Shown: positions 1-13,011 of the stretch, one piece after another
Layout: every line of letters begins with the position of its first letter
Position numbering within the stretch: the stretch's first letter is position 1
Source: Yamagishiella unicocca
Lineage: Eukaryota > Chlorophyta > Chlorophyceae > Chlamydomonadales > Volvocaceae
DNA: 64,000 bases
Assembly: GCA_003116995.1 (NCBI GenBank)
Contig: BDSL01000004.1
Span: forward strand, 372,001 to 436,000
Direction of reading: 5' to 3'
Made by a program: the position numbers and the translations under genes
Notes under the pieces: generated by a model
Databases searched by the model: none
Told to the model about the DNA's origin: nothing
What the model saw: the letters and a program-made list of their open reading frames with translations, nothing else

Positions 1-127
1 GCACCTACCGCATGCTGTTGGCAATAGGTAAAGGGGCATCCTCAACAAGGCAGCCCTCCACTGAAGGAGTCCACCAAAAGGCGCTGCCCTGACACTATTC
101 AGCAGAAGGACTACTGCCAACACGTAC

Positions 128-3100
128 CTCAAGGGTTGTTATTGGCTCCTGCTCTGTGTTCACAGCGTACAGTGCCCCGCCACTTCCAGTGGCTGTGTTG
201 CCGACAAATGTATCACCCCAGAAGGTTATGTTGCATTTGTTTGCATAGAAAGCTGCACCCCTGCAAAGGCGCCACATGATACTGCTGAGACAAAACGAAA
301 GGTGCATCTTGCCAATTTACTTTAGGTTTGGTGTGTTAGCACGTTGGTTTGCATTTGTGCACCCCACTGCGCCCATGGGTAATAATACACTTGGTGTAAA
401 AGCAAACCTCACCGGGTCGCCGTGTTCTTGGTGAAGGTATTCCTCTGGAGGTACACGTTCGGCAGTGAGGCTGCCTCACCCGGGAGGTTCTGGCAGAGTT
501 CAGCAAAGATGGCGCCGCCATTTAAGGCAGTCTCTGTGTTGCCATTGCCTGTGAAGATGTTGTTGTCCAATTCCATCGTCCAGCCTGCACGGGCCTACAA
601 ATCATAGCACAAAGCCAAAATAAGCTTCATGGCCCTGCACTAATGCCTGATGGTTGATAATCTATCCGTTAGCAGTGGGCATGGGCAAGGACACCACTCC
701 CAGTACTTCCTTCCATCTGTACCAAGAATCGTGTGTTTGCACATGTAATTCATGTCATCTCCCTGGCCGCCCAGCAGCAGGATACGTACCTCCAGGGCTC
801 CGCCATAGTCACGAGCGAAGTTGTTGGTGAACCTGTTGTTTTGGAATAGGGCATAGGAAACTTCCCCGGAAATAGCCAACAAGCTGATAGCACCACCGCT
901 CCCCGTACCCCGGTTAGCTTTAAACTCGCTTTGAGTAACAACCAGAAACTCATTGAGGCTGACCCGATGCGATGCTATTGCACCGCCAACGGGACAAGAG
1001 TTGCTTGTAAATGTTGAACTATGCACAAACAGTTGCTGATCAGTGAAGATAGCACCACCAGCAGAGCCCGTGTCGACACTTCCCAGGCAACCGTTTTGAG
1101 TAAACGTGGTATCGACAATCTTGTTGTAAGCGCTGTCAAAGACTGCTTGCAGCTCGCCACTGAGCTGGCCTGGGTCGTGCGCGATGGGCATTGATTCTTG
1201 GGACACGTCCAGCAACCGGCGGATGCCACCTGCAGTACTCAGGCCGTTGTTTGCCTGGGCAATGTACAGCCCAGCTCCACGAGCAGCCGAATTCCCAATT
1301 ACGACGGAGCCCTGCACTGTCAAATTGGTACCCACAGTGAAGATTGCACCACCATAACGTAAGCTAGCCGAATTTGCGAAAAAGGTGGTCTCTGTCACAC
1401 TCGCATTCGCTTGGGCACAGTAAAGGGCACCCCCATCTGCCCTGGGTCCGTTCACAGTGTTGCGTGTGAAGGTGCTGCTGGTGACAACGAGGGATGCATT
1501 TGAAACGGCGATACTGCCACCTGAGCCACCGTTGACACTGTTTGCAATAAGTGTACATGCGTTAAAGCGCAAGCTGCTCAGGGAGTCCGCATAGGCTGCA
1601 CCACCTGCGACCGTGCCCCTGTTTGCAATAAACGTGGAGTCCTCAAACTCCAGGTTGCTTTTGGTTCCCGCACTAATGGCGCCGCCCCGGTAAGCCGCGG
1701 TGTTTTTCTCGAATGTGCTGCAGGGCAGTACGGAGAGCAGGTAGGGCATGTGGTGTTTAACGGTCTTAATGGTAGGGCGCCGTACAGCGCACTACGAACT
1801 AGGAGATTAGAGCTCCCGACTACACAAATGCCTAATGCCCAGCTCGTGCCAACAGGGGCCAAGCTACTGCGCACCTGTTGTGAATCTTGATGCCACAATT
1901 ATCGGACAAGAGTGCACCGCCAACGTTCGCGCTGTTATTCGAAAACGTCACGTAAGTGAGGAGTGCGGTAGCAGAATCCCCGAGCTGGGGTGTGCCATCA
2001 TTTGCACTGAACGACTGGGTGCAGGACACGGCACCCCCATTTGCGTTGCCTCCATCCGCGGTGTTGTTTGCAAAGGTGCTGTTGGTGACGATGAGGGCTG
2101 AATTTGTGACGTCAATACCGCTACCAGAGCCATTGACACTGTTTGCAATAAGCTTGCACGCATTAAAGCGCAAGCTACTCAGGGAGTTCGCATGGACTGC
2201 ACCACCCGCAACCTTGCCCTTGTTAGCAATAAATGTACAGTCCTCAAACTCCAGGTTGCTTCCGCTTTGTGCATAAACTGCACCACCCTGGTACACCGCT
2301 GAATTTCTCTCAAATGTGCTGCAGAGCGGCAGGGAGCACAGGCAACGAAGGCAAGTTGTGGTTAGTGGTCTTAATGGCAGGGTCGTGTAAGACGTGCTAT
2401 GGTCTATAAACCCCAGCTGGGAGCTCCAGGTAACACAGTTGCCTAATGTCTAGCGTGTAGAGGGAACGGGCTGTTAACACTATGGCGCACCTGTTGCGAA
2501 TTTTAATATCGCAATTGTCAGACTGTAGTGCACCGCCAACGTTTGCAGTGTTGTCTGAAAATGTCATGTTGATGAGCGATATAATTGCAGCATCCCCGCA
2601 CTGGGAGATCGTCAGCACGCTCCGGTCGTTGCTGGACTGACACGCGGTAAAGTTGGAGCCACTCAGCACGAGAGGGGCAGCAGGCTCATCCAACCTGAGC
2701 GCAGCGTCAGTGATAATGTTGTCCCATGTACTCGCTGCCACTGTAATCGTGTTCGTCGTTTCAGCCAGGTTCACGAATTGCACCGCTGGGCCCTCAGGCC
2801 CTGTGATGCTGATAAAGTGGCAGCCCGCCAAGTCGGCTGCAATCGGTCTGCCAACAGTCAGCGCTGCTCCGTTCGTGCTTGTGCCAACATTGATTTGGCG
2901 CCATGTGCTGTCGATGGCGGTGAGACTGCTGTAATCGTCCACAACGACTGCTGCGCGCTTTTCTCCCGTGGCAATACTCAAATCAATGTCTGTAATACAA
3001 ACACCCGTCATCCTCAGGGACGAGGACTCAACGGCCCGGATAGCAGTACCACAGCCTCCAACTGCCGTGAAGTTGCTATTAGCGATTTGCAACTTGCTCT

Positions 3101-5742
3101 GTCCGGCAATGCGCACTACCTGGCTCTCCTGGCTGAACGAGACATCTCCCTGTGAGTGCCATGAGATGTCATGGAAGTCGCAGTCGGTCATGTTGACATT
3201 GGAGCTGATGGCATCGACGGCAACTGCAACAGGCAAGCCTTCATCGAATGCAGATATAGAGCCGAAGGTGCAGCCTGTGGCGGTGACGATTGAGCGCATC
3301 ATTGTCAAGACGGGCCCTATGATTCCCGCCAGGTCGGTGAAGGACACATTCGTCAACCGGACATCACTGTCCTGGATGTCCAATCGGGTGAGGGAGACGT
3401 CGCTCAGATTCGCTGTGCTGTTCGCCGTCAGCGATATTCCCAGGTTGCTCAAGCTCAATGGAAGATTCGTATTATGATTGCTGAGGTGGACCCATGCGAT
3501 TGCAGCAGGCAGGTCCTTTGGATCATGTGGCGAGCCCCAGTACAGACTGCGCCCATCCAGTTTCAGGCTTCCGGCATTGTCGGCCCGCATCACCACTCCA
3601 TTACTGTTCTCACCGAGGTACACGCTGCTGTCCTCACTGATAGCAACGCTGGCGCCTGAACTTGCATCCACCACCGTGTCGACCAGGTCCATACCCGAAA
3701 TCACGCAGCTCTGGATGGTCACATCAGCCGCATTGCTGGCTTCGACGACTCGACCCCACACTTCAGTGTTCTGCAGATCTTGCCATGTGCAGTTAGTAGC
3801 CAGCAGTGTGCCGGCGTCCACCGATACTGAAGCTAATTCTGCCAATCTGGACGTACGTATCCGCGAGTTGCGCAGGCTAACGAAACTGTTGATAGCTGAG
3901 AGTGCTGCCCCCGGCTTATCGCCCAATCCTAGACCAGTGAAGTCCGCCCCAGAAATGGTTACGCTGCTGCCCACGATGACGATTGCGGTGCCTCCACTCG
4001 CCCTCCTGTCGAAAAAGATATTGTCGACTACTACATCTTGGAGCACGCATCCGCTACAGTCCCGCAGCTTCAGGGCGAAGTCCCCCTCAAAGTAGAAGTA
4101 TCGCAGTGTGATGCTGGTGAAGGTGACGTCCACGCCACCGACAAGCTCGATGCCGGTGGGATCAGCGTCGCAGTAATAATCGTAAGGCGCGCACTGGTTA
4201 ATTACTGCGACACCTGCACGTGTACATGGTGGCGGCGGCATCAAGGAGGTTAAGACCGCTGTCGCGCAGCGTGGGTGTTTCACGTTAAGGCAACAATGAG
4301 CTGCACTGACATCCACAAGCTATTGCCATGCTGCGCCTCGTCCCCGTCCCCCAGGCAGGGCTTACACCAACGACTCCTGGTGTCACGTTAATTAAGTACT
4401 ACCAAACTGCTCCCCAGCCGCCGTCATCACTGGACCGTTTTCAATACCGTCCTCGAGCCCACGGCTTACGTGTGACTGGACGCCCATCCCAGAGCGCTGC
4501 AACTCAGGGAGCGGGCCAGACTCCCCAGTACTGGACGGAAACCATACCCAACGCGGTCTGGCTAGCTGCAATTGAGCACTTCCGTTTGACTAGGTGACTG
4601 GAAATCCATGCTCGCTTGCAAATCACACCTTCCCGTTTTGCAACAGCCTTCTTTGCCACAGCTCGCATCCGACCAAAGGCAGCACCGGGTGGCCCAAGGC
4701 CAGGCACCGTACGCTTGCCCTGTCCGGCAAGCCGGAATGAATGAACGAGCTTACTGGGCGTGTGTACGAGCTCGACAGAGCCCGCATGCCGCATGCTGCT
4801 TTGCATTGGTACATGTAGCGGCACCCGCATGCATTCACCTAACCGTTTTTACGCACCCGTGATCCACCAGGATTCATCTCGTTACCCTGCACCTATTTGG
4901 TTTGATGGCCTTCGGCCCCGTTTTTGACGCCCCCTAGGGGGTAGCTCGCGACGTCGCAGGTACATCCCCGCTCTTACCTTCACTGGAAAACACCTGCTCC
5001 AGCCCACAGCTTTCAACACCACCACCAGCATAGCTGAAAGTGCCTATCTACAGCTAGAAGCTCGTGGAATCAGCCACTCGGCCCTGACCCATCCCATTGT
5101 ACGTCATAGCGTTGGCACGCTCTTCCACCCCGGTTTTATTGCAGTTTTTGCTGAGTAACATATGTAGTAGTTTTTGTTGAGTTAGCCCATGGCTAGCATC
5201 AGGCCCGACTAGACATGTATCCCTGACACACAGTTGTGACCGTTCCGCTATCCGGCCATATTCTCCCATTTTGCCGCCGCATCGACATGTCATTAGTGGT
5301 ACAAGGACTTGGCCTTCACTCTTCCCCCGCTGTCTTAGCCTGGAGCTGAACCGACGCATGGTGTGTTTTCCTCCTTAAACTTGCACATTCAATCATCAAT
5401 ACTACAGCTGATGTATCCGCGACACAAAAGACAACTCAAAGTACAGGGATACCCCGCTGAACGGTGCCAAGCCGGGAGAGGCGGCAGGTAGAGGTGCACC
5501 CGCAGCACCCCCCAGGCATGCCTACCTGGGTCTCCTTTGACGGTAAGATAGGTTCCAACCTTGAAGGTGACAGAGTCGCCTGAGCAGCTTACTGTACACG
5601 CCGACAAGGTCACACCGCCAATTTCGGGCGCCTCCAAATGAATCTGGCACTCAGTTGCAGCCCACAAGGCCGCTGTCCACGCACCAAGCAGAACGCTACA
5701 AAGTAGCGATCCTGCTGTCGCGCGCCAACCCAGTGTAACCAT
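128..5742 (-). CDS. Secreted beta-helix protein with PMP-type GGA(I/L)/FxxN repeats (3' end beyond window)
   Basis: Six exons join in phase: 5742-5526, 4300-2491, 2318-1875, 1717-790, 594-413, 260-128; the last has a donor, so the gene continues past base 1. About 1238 residues are visible. Exon 1 begins with a signal peptide (MVTLGWRATAG, then a leucine/alanine core) and is Cys-rich after cleavage. Exon 2 (about 600 residues) is a Ser/Thr/Asn-rich beta-helix of short turns. Exons 3-6 carry repeated GGAI/GGAL/GGAV and FxxN motifs (for example TFIANKG, FTNNFA, TFVGNTA), the signature of Chlamydia polymorphic outer-membrane-protein repeats, which occur widely in algal extracellular proteins. 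Such repeats form right-handed parallel beta-helices. The likely place is cell surface or extracellular matrix; adhesion or wall assembly is inference. An upstream in-frame ATG at 5883 exists, but 5742 gives the cleaner signal peptide. No membrane anchor is visible in this part. Confidence 0.8.
1400..2500 (-). repeat. Tandem duplication of a beta-helix exon with its intron
   Basis: Exon 3 (2318-1875) and the first part of exon 4 (1717 to about 1410) are close paralogues: both start with STFE, then share SNLEFED, TFIAN, GGA, SLSSLRFNAC and LIANSVNG. The introns before them (2490-2319 and 1874-1718) are also alike: both start GTGCGC, both carry a CATTAGGCA block and a CCATTAAGACC block, and both end CTGCAG before CACATT. 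Exon 3 is phase 2-2, so its duplication does not shift the frame. Confidence 0.85.
4301..5525 (-). other. First intron of the beta-helix gene
   Basis: This 1.2 kb stretch lies between donor CCCAG/GTAGGC at 5526 and acceptor GTGCAG at 4301. Exon 1 leaves one base (phase 1), and the 4300 start restores the beta-helix frame. A neighbouring acceptor five bases upstream would not. The open frames inside are short and show no recognisable protein. A further small exon cannot be excluded. Confidence 0.6.
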
Positions 5743-7403
5743 TAGGGTAGGCACCAGGTCGCGGTTGGACGCAATGCCAAGCCCACGAACGCAGGATACG
5801 CCGTGAAGACCAGTAGAAGTGCTTAACAGAAGGCTGAAGATGGAAGACGAAATGCACGAAGAACATCCAGCTCTGCTCCGCAAGCTGCACTGCCTTTTCT
5901 TTTCAGCTGAGTAACCATTATGTATAGGACAGTTCCATAAAGCCTAACACATATGAGAGGCTTTCTGTTTTCGCAAGTTACCGGTGTTGCGTCGCCAAGA
6001 CTTGGCCCCGAACGCTAAATAACGGCGCTAGCGAGGTGTGAAATCTTCTTAGTTTATGTACAGTGATATTAAATGCGGTAATACAAACTTCGTGTACTGA
6101 CCTTCTCGCGCATTGCTCGGCCGCGTGTCGCGCTTCGGAATGGTAAAGCGCAAACAACATGCACTATTAATTTCAACTTCTTCCTAATTGCAATACAAAG
6201 GCAGGTCCGCCCTATATGTCTTGACGGATGCGGTGATGAGCCGTTACACAGTCGGAAACGCGAAAACCAATAACCAGGTTTTCCCTTGCTGTGATGATAT
6301 TGATTGTAAATACATAAAAGCAAAATGTCTAGGCACTACTGCGTTCATCAACCGTGGTCACGCTCCGTTTGCTCCAATACACCGGTACCGGTCCACCGAT
6401 CCTTCTTTGGGGAGGGCTTATGATTGGAGGAGCAGAGCCTGATAAGGCGTGTCAAACACAAAGTGCGCAGCTGAGGTATCCCATAAATTGCTGGGACGGC
6501 CACACGTTTATACCAACTGTCAGGTATAGTCTCCCGAAGTTGCTGTGAAGGGAGATTCAGAAAGGCGCGAAGGTAGTTGCGTAAAAATCCAAGCGCAGAT
6601 AGTTGGGGGTGCGGTGACCATGCTTAACGACAAGTATTTGTTGTAGCTCGCTCGTCGCTAGAGGCAGCGACTACAACAGTAGTCGTGCGCTCCTTTGCCT
6701 GCAATTGTTTTTCAAGGTTATGATTCGACACTTAAGCTAGAGAATATGACTCATGGCACGATTCACCATGCTGTGTATGACCAGAGTTACCGTCACATGC
6801 CCACGCTGAAGGGCCTAGCTAATGACCGGGAGTGCGCCTAAACACCTACAAAATTACGCCTCAAAAGTATAAAGGCGCGATGTTACATATCCATACATAA
6901 AAATAAAAAGACGCTGCCCGAGCGGCGCTGACTTGAACGATGTGACAGATAGGCATAGATCGATGTAACTGCCCAAACCAATCAGTATCTACGCTGCTAG
7001 CTCGACATATCTTGGTATGGGCTATGTATTATGCAGCTGGATGTGGGCTGGGGAACACATGCTGTGTGCTTCGGCTATGGAATATAGTCGGCGGTGGGCT
7101 GGATGGACCGAATAGAGCCAAAACGAGCCTGGACCGAACAGAACCGGCCCTGAACCGGGTAAAAATCCCTTCAATATTCCGTACCTTAACCTCCATTTTT
7201 TTCTTGCACGGAGCCAAACTATTTAGTCTGAACCGACCGCCCCTTCCATGAGCCCGAATCATGCCGCTACAACCTGCCCGCCCCCCTTCCGCCCCACCCT
7301 GACTCCACCCCATGGTTTTCTCGCCATCAGTCCCCACCCGCTCCACCCCATCCAAACGAGTGTCCCAACCGTTTCGTAGTCGGTTTTACTTATCTCTTAA
7401 GTT

Positions 7404-7668
7404 GTCGTGACACAATACGTGATCAACATATTGCTGGCACGACCGTTAGCAGCGGCGACTCGATACAACTCGGGAGGCAGTACGACAGGTGGACCATGTA
7501 CGACAGCCACGGTTGTAAGCCGCTCGACGCTAGCTGCTATGCCAGCACTCGAATCCGATGTATGTATACCATCTCGAGCGTTACCTCTTGAGTGCGATCG
7601 GCTGGCCGCTAGTCATGAAGTACGCACACTGAGTACGAGAATTGCCCGAGCCGGCATTGTATCGCGAC
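7404..7668 (+). mobile_element. Small inverted-repeat element (MITE-like), copy 1
   Basis: The left end reads GTCGTGACACAATACG. The right end, reverse complemented, reads GTCGCGATACAATGCC, so the two ends form an imperfect terminal inverted repeat of about 16 bases. A second copy with the same ends lies at 29022-29229. The element has no coding capacity. Internal sequence is only partly shared between the copies (the ACTGAGT block and the GAGCCGG/AGGCCGG block near the right end). Target-site duplications are not obvious. Confidence 0.55.
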
Positions 7669-8935
7669 AAAGTGCCGACTTTCCTCTCAGCCCCGTCTTT
7701 ATTGATCAACAAATAAGGACGAACATATACCTCCCCCCGTCCTTAGCCCATCTGTTGCCACCACCCACGCACTGCGCATTGCTTTCACGTTGCCAGCAGT
7801 CCTCGCGTCTCAACCTGCACACCGGCACCCCTCGGTCATCCATGGATTGCGCCTCCCCGTCGTATAGCCGTACAGTCGTACACTTCCTTGCATACATCGT
7901 TAAGGCCTACCGAAAGTAAATCCCATCCCTTTCACCGCGCCGCTTGGGGGATTGCACCAGTGCTCCGGGATCATCGCCTTGGAGCACCGAAGTGCGACTG
8001 GAGAGCGCCAAAACGCACTTGCTTCAGCCGGTGCTGTGGCCAGGTGTGGCCGCTACGCTGGCCAGGTCGTAAATGCCACAGAAGTCATACCTTTATTTTT
8101 CATTGCCAGTCTTTTGCGAAATGGATTATGTACCACACTGTGTTAACACCTTTGTATTACAAGTAGCCTCCTCGCCATGTCAATGTCCGTCTGCCACGTC
8201 ACGTTACGATTGTACGGAAATGTTCGCCACTAAATCGGCGCCGTCATACAACGCGCGGAGCAACAAAACATTTAAAAGTTCAAACTGACGGAGGCGGATT
8301 CGGATAAGGTATACATGACCGCTGCGTGGGTCGAGAACGTGACGTTTTCAAGCGTGTGACGACCCATCTCGTGTCGGACAAGCCATGCCAGCTTGTTGAT
8401 GGAGCACGCGGAGCCCCTTACGTACCGCGCGATGCCTGTAAGCACGTGGTAGTCGGGCAGCACCGGTCTTGTTCCTGAGCTTGTGAGGGTAGCTACGGCT
8501 CACCAGTTGTGCATGTTTGGCAAATAGTGGGCACAGATAGCGCGGCCGAGACCCAATGGCTTACACTCTTGTACTCCCGTGAATAGAGCTATTGCGTGGA
8601 CTAGACGTCCTACAACGTTGAGTTACTCAGCGATCAACAAGCTGCTCACTCAGGTGAGCAGCCGGCCTACGTGCACCGACGACATGTACGGTTACACATG
8701 GCATCCCTGGAGTCTCACCCCCGCAGATGGAGTGATGGATGCTCCACTACCAAATCGCTTGCAGGAGCGATACTGTGCTACCGCAAACAGGACTTATACA
8801 TCGGAATAGTAACTAGTTCATGTGCAGTACTAACAACCGCGACTCAGCGACAGTTTGGCTGGTCACGCGATGGACATGTCACACGATCTGTCGCGTCACG
8901 TGCATGCATGTGTATGTATGTCACAAGCCTTCTAT

Positions 8936-8990
8936 ATGAGAGCCGGGGCTGAACCCCGCAGACGACGTGCCGAAGGCCACAGGAACGAAA
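8936..8990 (-). repeat. Dispersed repeat family, truncated copy (AGCCGGGGCTGAACCC end)
   Basis: The sequence GAGCCGGGGCTGAACCCCGC followed by CCACAGGAACGAAAGC is the reverse complement of the middle of the family seen at 9340-9570 and 10174-10340. Confidence 0.5.
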
Positions 8991-9339
8991 GCGGCATAGA
9001 GACGCCGTCCTGCCTAAACAGTAGCCATAGCTCGACAGCACAGCCAGCCGACTCCACGGCCGCCAGGCACTACAAAACAAAACGCATACCCCGCACGAAA
9101 CAGCGGCGGGGAAGGGTGAAAACGAAAAGCTCAAGCAGCCGATAAGGAGTGGCTTGCTTCGTCCAGTCCAATCTACCGGTAAAATTTACCCCGCCCTCGT
9201 GATTGGTGCTGCCCGTCATGCTGAAGTTCCCTTTGCTGGCCGGTTGCTTGGATGTGGCATTCTTTTACGGGTGGGTGGTGCCTTGGCGCGTCGATCCGGG
9301 ATGTTGGCTGCTCTCGCCTTTTCTGGCGGTGGGACTTAG

Positions 9340-9570
9340 AGTGCCTGGGTTGCTTTTTGTTGGGGCCCCGCCGCCTTTGCGAGGTGTCTGTGCCTTCTGG
9401 GGCGTCTGTTGGCTGGCTCTCCCCTCTTTTGATGGTTTGGTCCAGCATCCATTGTGCTTTTTGGTTCTTGCCAGTGCCGTTGGGGGCGTCTGCTGGGTTC
9501 AGCCCCGGCTGTCGTATGGTGAGGCCCGGAATGGGTCCCTCTTCTTGTCTTGGGTTCGCCCGGGCTTGAG
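9340..9570 (+). repeat. Dispersed repeat family, longest copy
   Basis: A T/G-rich stretch runs through GGGTTCAGCCCCGGCTGTCG, then TATGGTGAGGCCCG, and ends TTCTTGTCTTGGGTTCGCCC. The same ordered blocks recur in four other places in this window. The left limit is uncertain and may extend to about 9200. The T/G-rich character and the common right end suggest the 3' part of a retroelement, but no coding sequence is attached. Confidence 0.55.
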
Positions 9571-9929
9571 GGCACTGTAACTTATCTGATATTAATTTAT
9601 TGTTTGCTTGGTAACATATGTCTTGTTGTTGCGAAATTCGCATTCTCCGCCATTTTCCCAGACATCCTCATCCGTAAAATTGTCGCGCCCGGAGCACGTT
9701 CCGGGTTCAAAGCATAGCGTTTGTGGCTGGCTTGCGTTGATAGCAAAACTCCTATCACCATATTTCATTAACAAACCTACGGTTTCGCGCGGCTGCCGGT
9801 GCGAAGATACGTAGTACATGGTAGTACCAACTACCGTCGAAACCCAGCAGTAGCCGTAACAAAGCGGTTTTTATATTATTATACTATAAGAAATAAATTT
9901 ACAGTAATGCGACGTTACAGCGCCCCCAA

Positions 9930-9995
9930 GCCCGGGCGAACCCAGGACAAGAAGAGGGGGCCATGCCCATGGCCTCACCATGTGAGAGCCGGGGC
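9930..9995 (-). repeat. Dispersed repeat family, right-end fragment
   Basis: The sequence reads GCCCGGGCGAACCCAGGACA, AGAAGAGG, CATGGCCTCACCAT, then GAGAGCCGGGGC. This is the family's right end on the minus strand. Confidence 0.6.
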
Positions 9996-10173
9996 GATTT
10001 TTGTGGCTGCATGAAGCACAGCCCCGTTCATGCATTCGGTCAGATGAAAAGCGCCAGCACCTTTCACTTGTCACTCTATCCCGCCACTTCACCAATCGTC
10101 ACGAGGTGCCGTGCCCTACCTGCGTACGTACATGGCTTGTGTAGAACTCATGAGCTACACGACTGATCTCGGT

Positions 10174-10340
10174 CTGGGGCCCCCGCATGTTCTGGCCTTG
10201 CCCTACCCTCCCTACCTTTCGCGGCTTTCCTGTGCCCGTTGCGGCTTCTGTTGGGTTAACCTCGGCTCTCCTATGGCGACGGAGGCCACGGACATGGGCC
10301 TCTCGCTGGCCCCTCTTCTTGTCCTGGGTTCGCCCGGGCA
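10174..10340 (+). repeat. Dispersed repeat family, copy
   Basis: The stretch carries the same ordered blocks (GGGGCCCC, CTTTCCTGTGCCCGTTGCGG, CTTCTGTTGGGTTAACCTCGG) and ends CTTCTTGTCCTGGGTTCGCC CGGGC, like the copies at 9340-9570 and 27401-27475. Confidence 0.6.
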
Positions 10341-13011
10341 TACTCCGTCACGACAATAGGATGCATTAATCGTATGTGATACGGATAGCAAACCTACCCT
10401 GCGCGCTGCCGTGTCGGTCAATCCTATATGTGTATAGCCGCTTCAACCGGTAATGCATGTCTGCGCCTTGAGTCTGCATACCATCCATCCAGAACGTCGG
10501 CTTCATCTGTACAAGAAGAGACAGGCACGGGAACACCTGCTAACTAGTGTATATACCCACGCACAATTATGTATTTTCACACTCGACTGACGCGCAAGTA
10601 AGGAGGCGACTATCTACAGTATGTTGCTGGAAGCACGCAGGCGGCGTTAAATAGATGGATCCTTACTTTTTATGCACTCACGCAGCTTATATTGCCGCGT
10701 TTTCAGTCTGTGAGTGACCGACTCCACGTATGACTGACGACTGCGCAAGGAAGGCCTGAGCAATGCAGCTTAAAGGTCCGGTTCTTGGATGGATAACTAA
10801 TATCTCGCTGAGCAATTACCAACATACATCAAAAACATCGAATGAAACCAGGCCAAGCGCGCTTGTCTTTGGTGGGGTAAGCAGGTAACCCCGCCCGCAT
10901 CAAAAGCTACATCAACTGACCCACATACAACGAACTCGTTGTTGCATTAGCTAGTCATAGAGATAAAAAAAATCATGGGTCAAGGCAGCGCTGATCGGAA
11001 ACACTCGACTTAAAAAAGCACATCGATACGCTACACTTCGCCATTCGATCGGTTGCCCCATCATCACGAGCGCGAAGCACATAACCAAACGGGTGCGCAT
11101 ACTGTACTACGCCGTATTTGCAGGAGACGCATTCCACATACCAGCTCTTCCGCTGGCCTACTTGTCCCCATCGTACTGCAGCTGTCGTACGGTCCGTGCC
11201 TACCCCAACTACGTCGCAAGCCACAAACTGAAACCTGGTTGATGAGCGATGAGCGGACACCCTTCCATCCCATAGCCGGCGAGCAGGATGCCACTACGTG
11301 CCGCAAACCCGAGCAAGGGCGCCAGCAACAAGGGTTCCCAGTTCAAGGCAAGAAACCACCTACAACACATCATCAGAGTCCGAAACACCATGATAACGGC
11401 TATGCAAGAAACACACCGTAAAATCCATAACACTACTGCATCGATCCCCGTACTGTCATCGTTCAAATCCAGGATGCACCGCACCACACGTCTCGTACCG
11501 CCATCACTCACGTCCGGTGGTGAGACGACATGGCGGTTGCATGGCATGAATCTGTGCATGGCGCCCCATTTCTTCGCCGGACTGACAGACCCGCGCCGTC
11601 CGTCCGTATCGCCATCATATCCTGATTGCAGTTGCGGCGCGTACGTACGCATTTTGAACGCGCGTGCATACTCGGTCCGTCGGCCGCCTTGGACAACTTC
11701 AATACTCCCAGCTCGACAGGCTCTTCTTCCTAGCCTGCCATAACCCGTCGTCAACGCGTCCAATAAAAATCCCGTGCCGAGTCAGACACACGCGCCCACA
11801 CTGGGTACAACACAGATTGCGTCCCCGAACAGACGGCGGGGCACATCGTGCCCCTTAGATTCGGATAAAGGACAATAAACCTTCCATGGCATCGCACTGT
11901 GCAGGCCAACATAGTCCTATGATATCTCCGTTCACACGTTTTCGGCATACCTCGCGGATTACCGCTGGCAGTAGATAGATGCAGTTTCGCACGTAGCAAC
12001 CCGGCACCCGCCGCCCGGCGGCCATACATACCCTCAAACGCACCTCATCACGGCCATTTTGTTTCAGAGCCCACCATCTCAAGCGCATGCATGACCGCTT
12101 AAACGTTGCACGCACTGGCGCATACGCGCGCAAAGAAAATCACATATATCAGCAGCATCGCACGCACTAGCCGTTGAATTGGAGCAAGGGACATCGCATC
12201 CATGGCCGAGACGACGGACACCCCCCATTCCAACGCAGGCCCAAACAGACTTGCCTGCCTGATTTCTGTCGCCGTTCGTAAAGCATCCAAAATGGGCGAT
12301 CAACCACACATAGCGGCCGATCATTACCAATGGCCAAGGACAGGTTTGGGTTGGCATCCGTGCCCTGCCTGTTCCGTACACGCAATCTATATCAATTCTA
12401 CAATTGAGAACCCCAGAGCTACGCAGCCGTATTCTTAGTTTTCCCACTAGCACGTGAGTGCGTGTTTGAATTTTCACAAATGTCGAGCGGCGCAAGGACT
12501 ATCCTCGAGGGTCTCATGTCAATAAGCAGCGCGCCGCACCACCAACCACATCCACACGGGGTATGCAAGCCATGTAAACGCAAAGAAACCAGACGGAGTG
12601 CCTCCAGGTGCAGCAAGAACATCAAAAGAGGGCAAAAGGAGTGTGGGATCGCATAAACCCAAACGTGCAATCCAAGCGATTGGGCCGCCACTATGGGCTT
12701 CCAGCCCATGTACGACATTAATGCCATCTATATGGCACTGACACCATCCCACGGCGCGCTTTCTGACACACACGGCATCACGAGGAACTCCCAAACAAGG
12801 TGGACGGCATGAAAGACCCGAGTAAACGCCTTAAACGCACCGTCACGTTGCGCTGGCATGCACTTTCTACTCCCGAGGGTTTACCGCTACACGCCACCCG
12901 CCGCACGCAACCTCCAAGCCTCTGCAGCACGCGACCCATCCATACACCCCACGTGCATGCGGATCGTCGCCGTTCGCAGTACTGCCCCGCGCTCGGGCGC
13001 ACATACATACC

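Larger units (their letters stand above)
5743..13011. other. Gene-poor, repeat-rich intergenic region
   Basis: No frame here shows a recognisable domain, signal peptide or chain of phase-matched exons. The longest open frames (about 170 residues near 7407, about 184 residues at 11209-11763) have low-complexity or random-looking translations. The stretch contains one copy of a small inverted-repeat element (7404-7668) and four copies of a dispersed repeat family (8936-10340). Part must hold the promoter of the beta-helix gene on the left and the 3' UTR of the LOTUS/exonuclease-like gene on the right. I found no TGTAA on the minus strand close below 13012. Confidence 0.55.

Noticed and set aside
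128..4316. Bacterial origin, suggested by Chlamydia-type PMP repeats
   Set aside because: The gene has spliceosomal introns in consistent phases, and such repeats are common in algal surface proteins.
9173..9643. Open frames on both strands over the 9.2-9.6 kb repeat
   Set aside because: The translations are low-complexity and differ between repeat copies; no conserved protein is seen.
11209..11763. 184-residue minus-strand frame in the gene-poor region
   Set aside because: No signal peptide, domain, neighbouring exon or compositional sign of coding.
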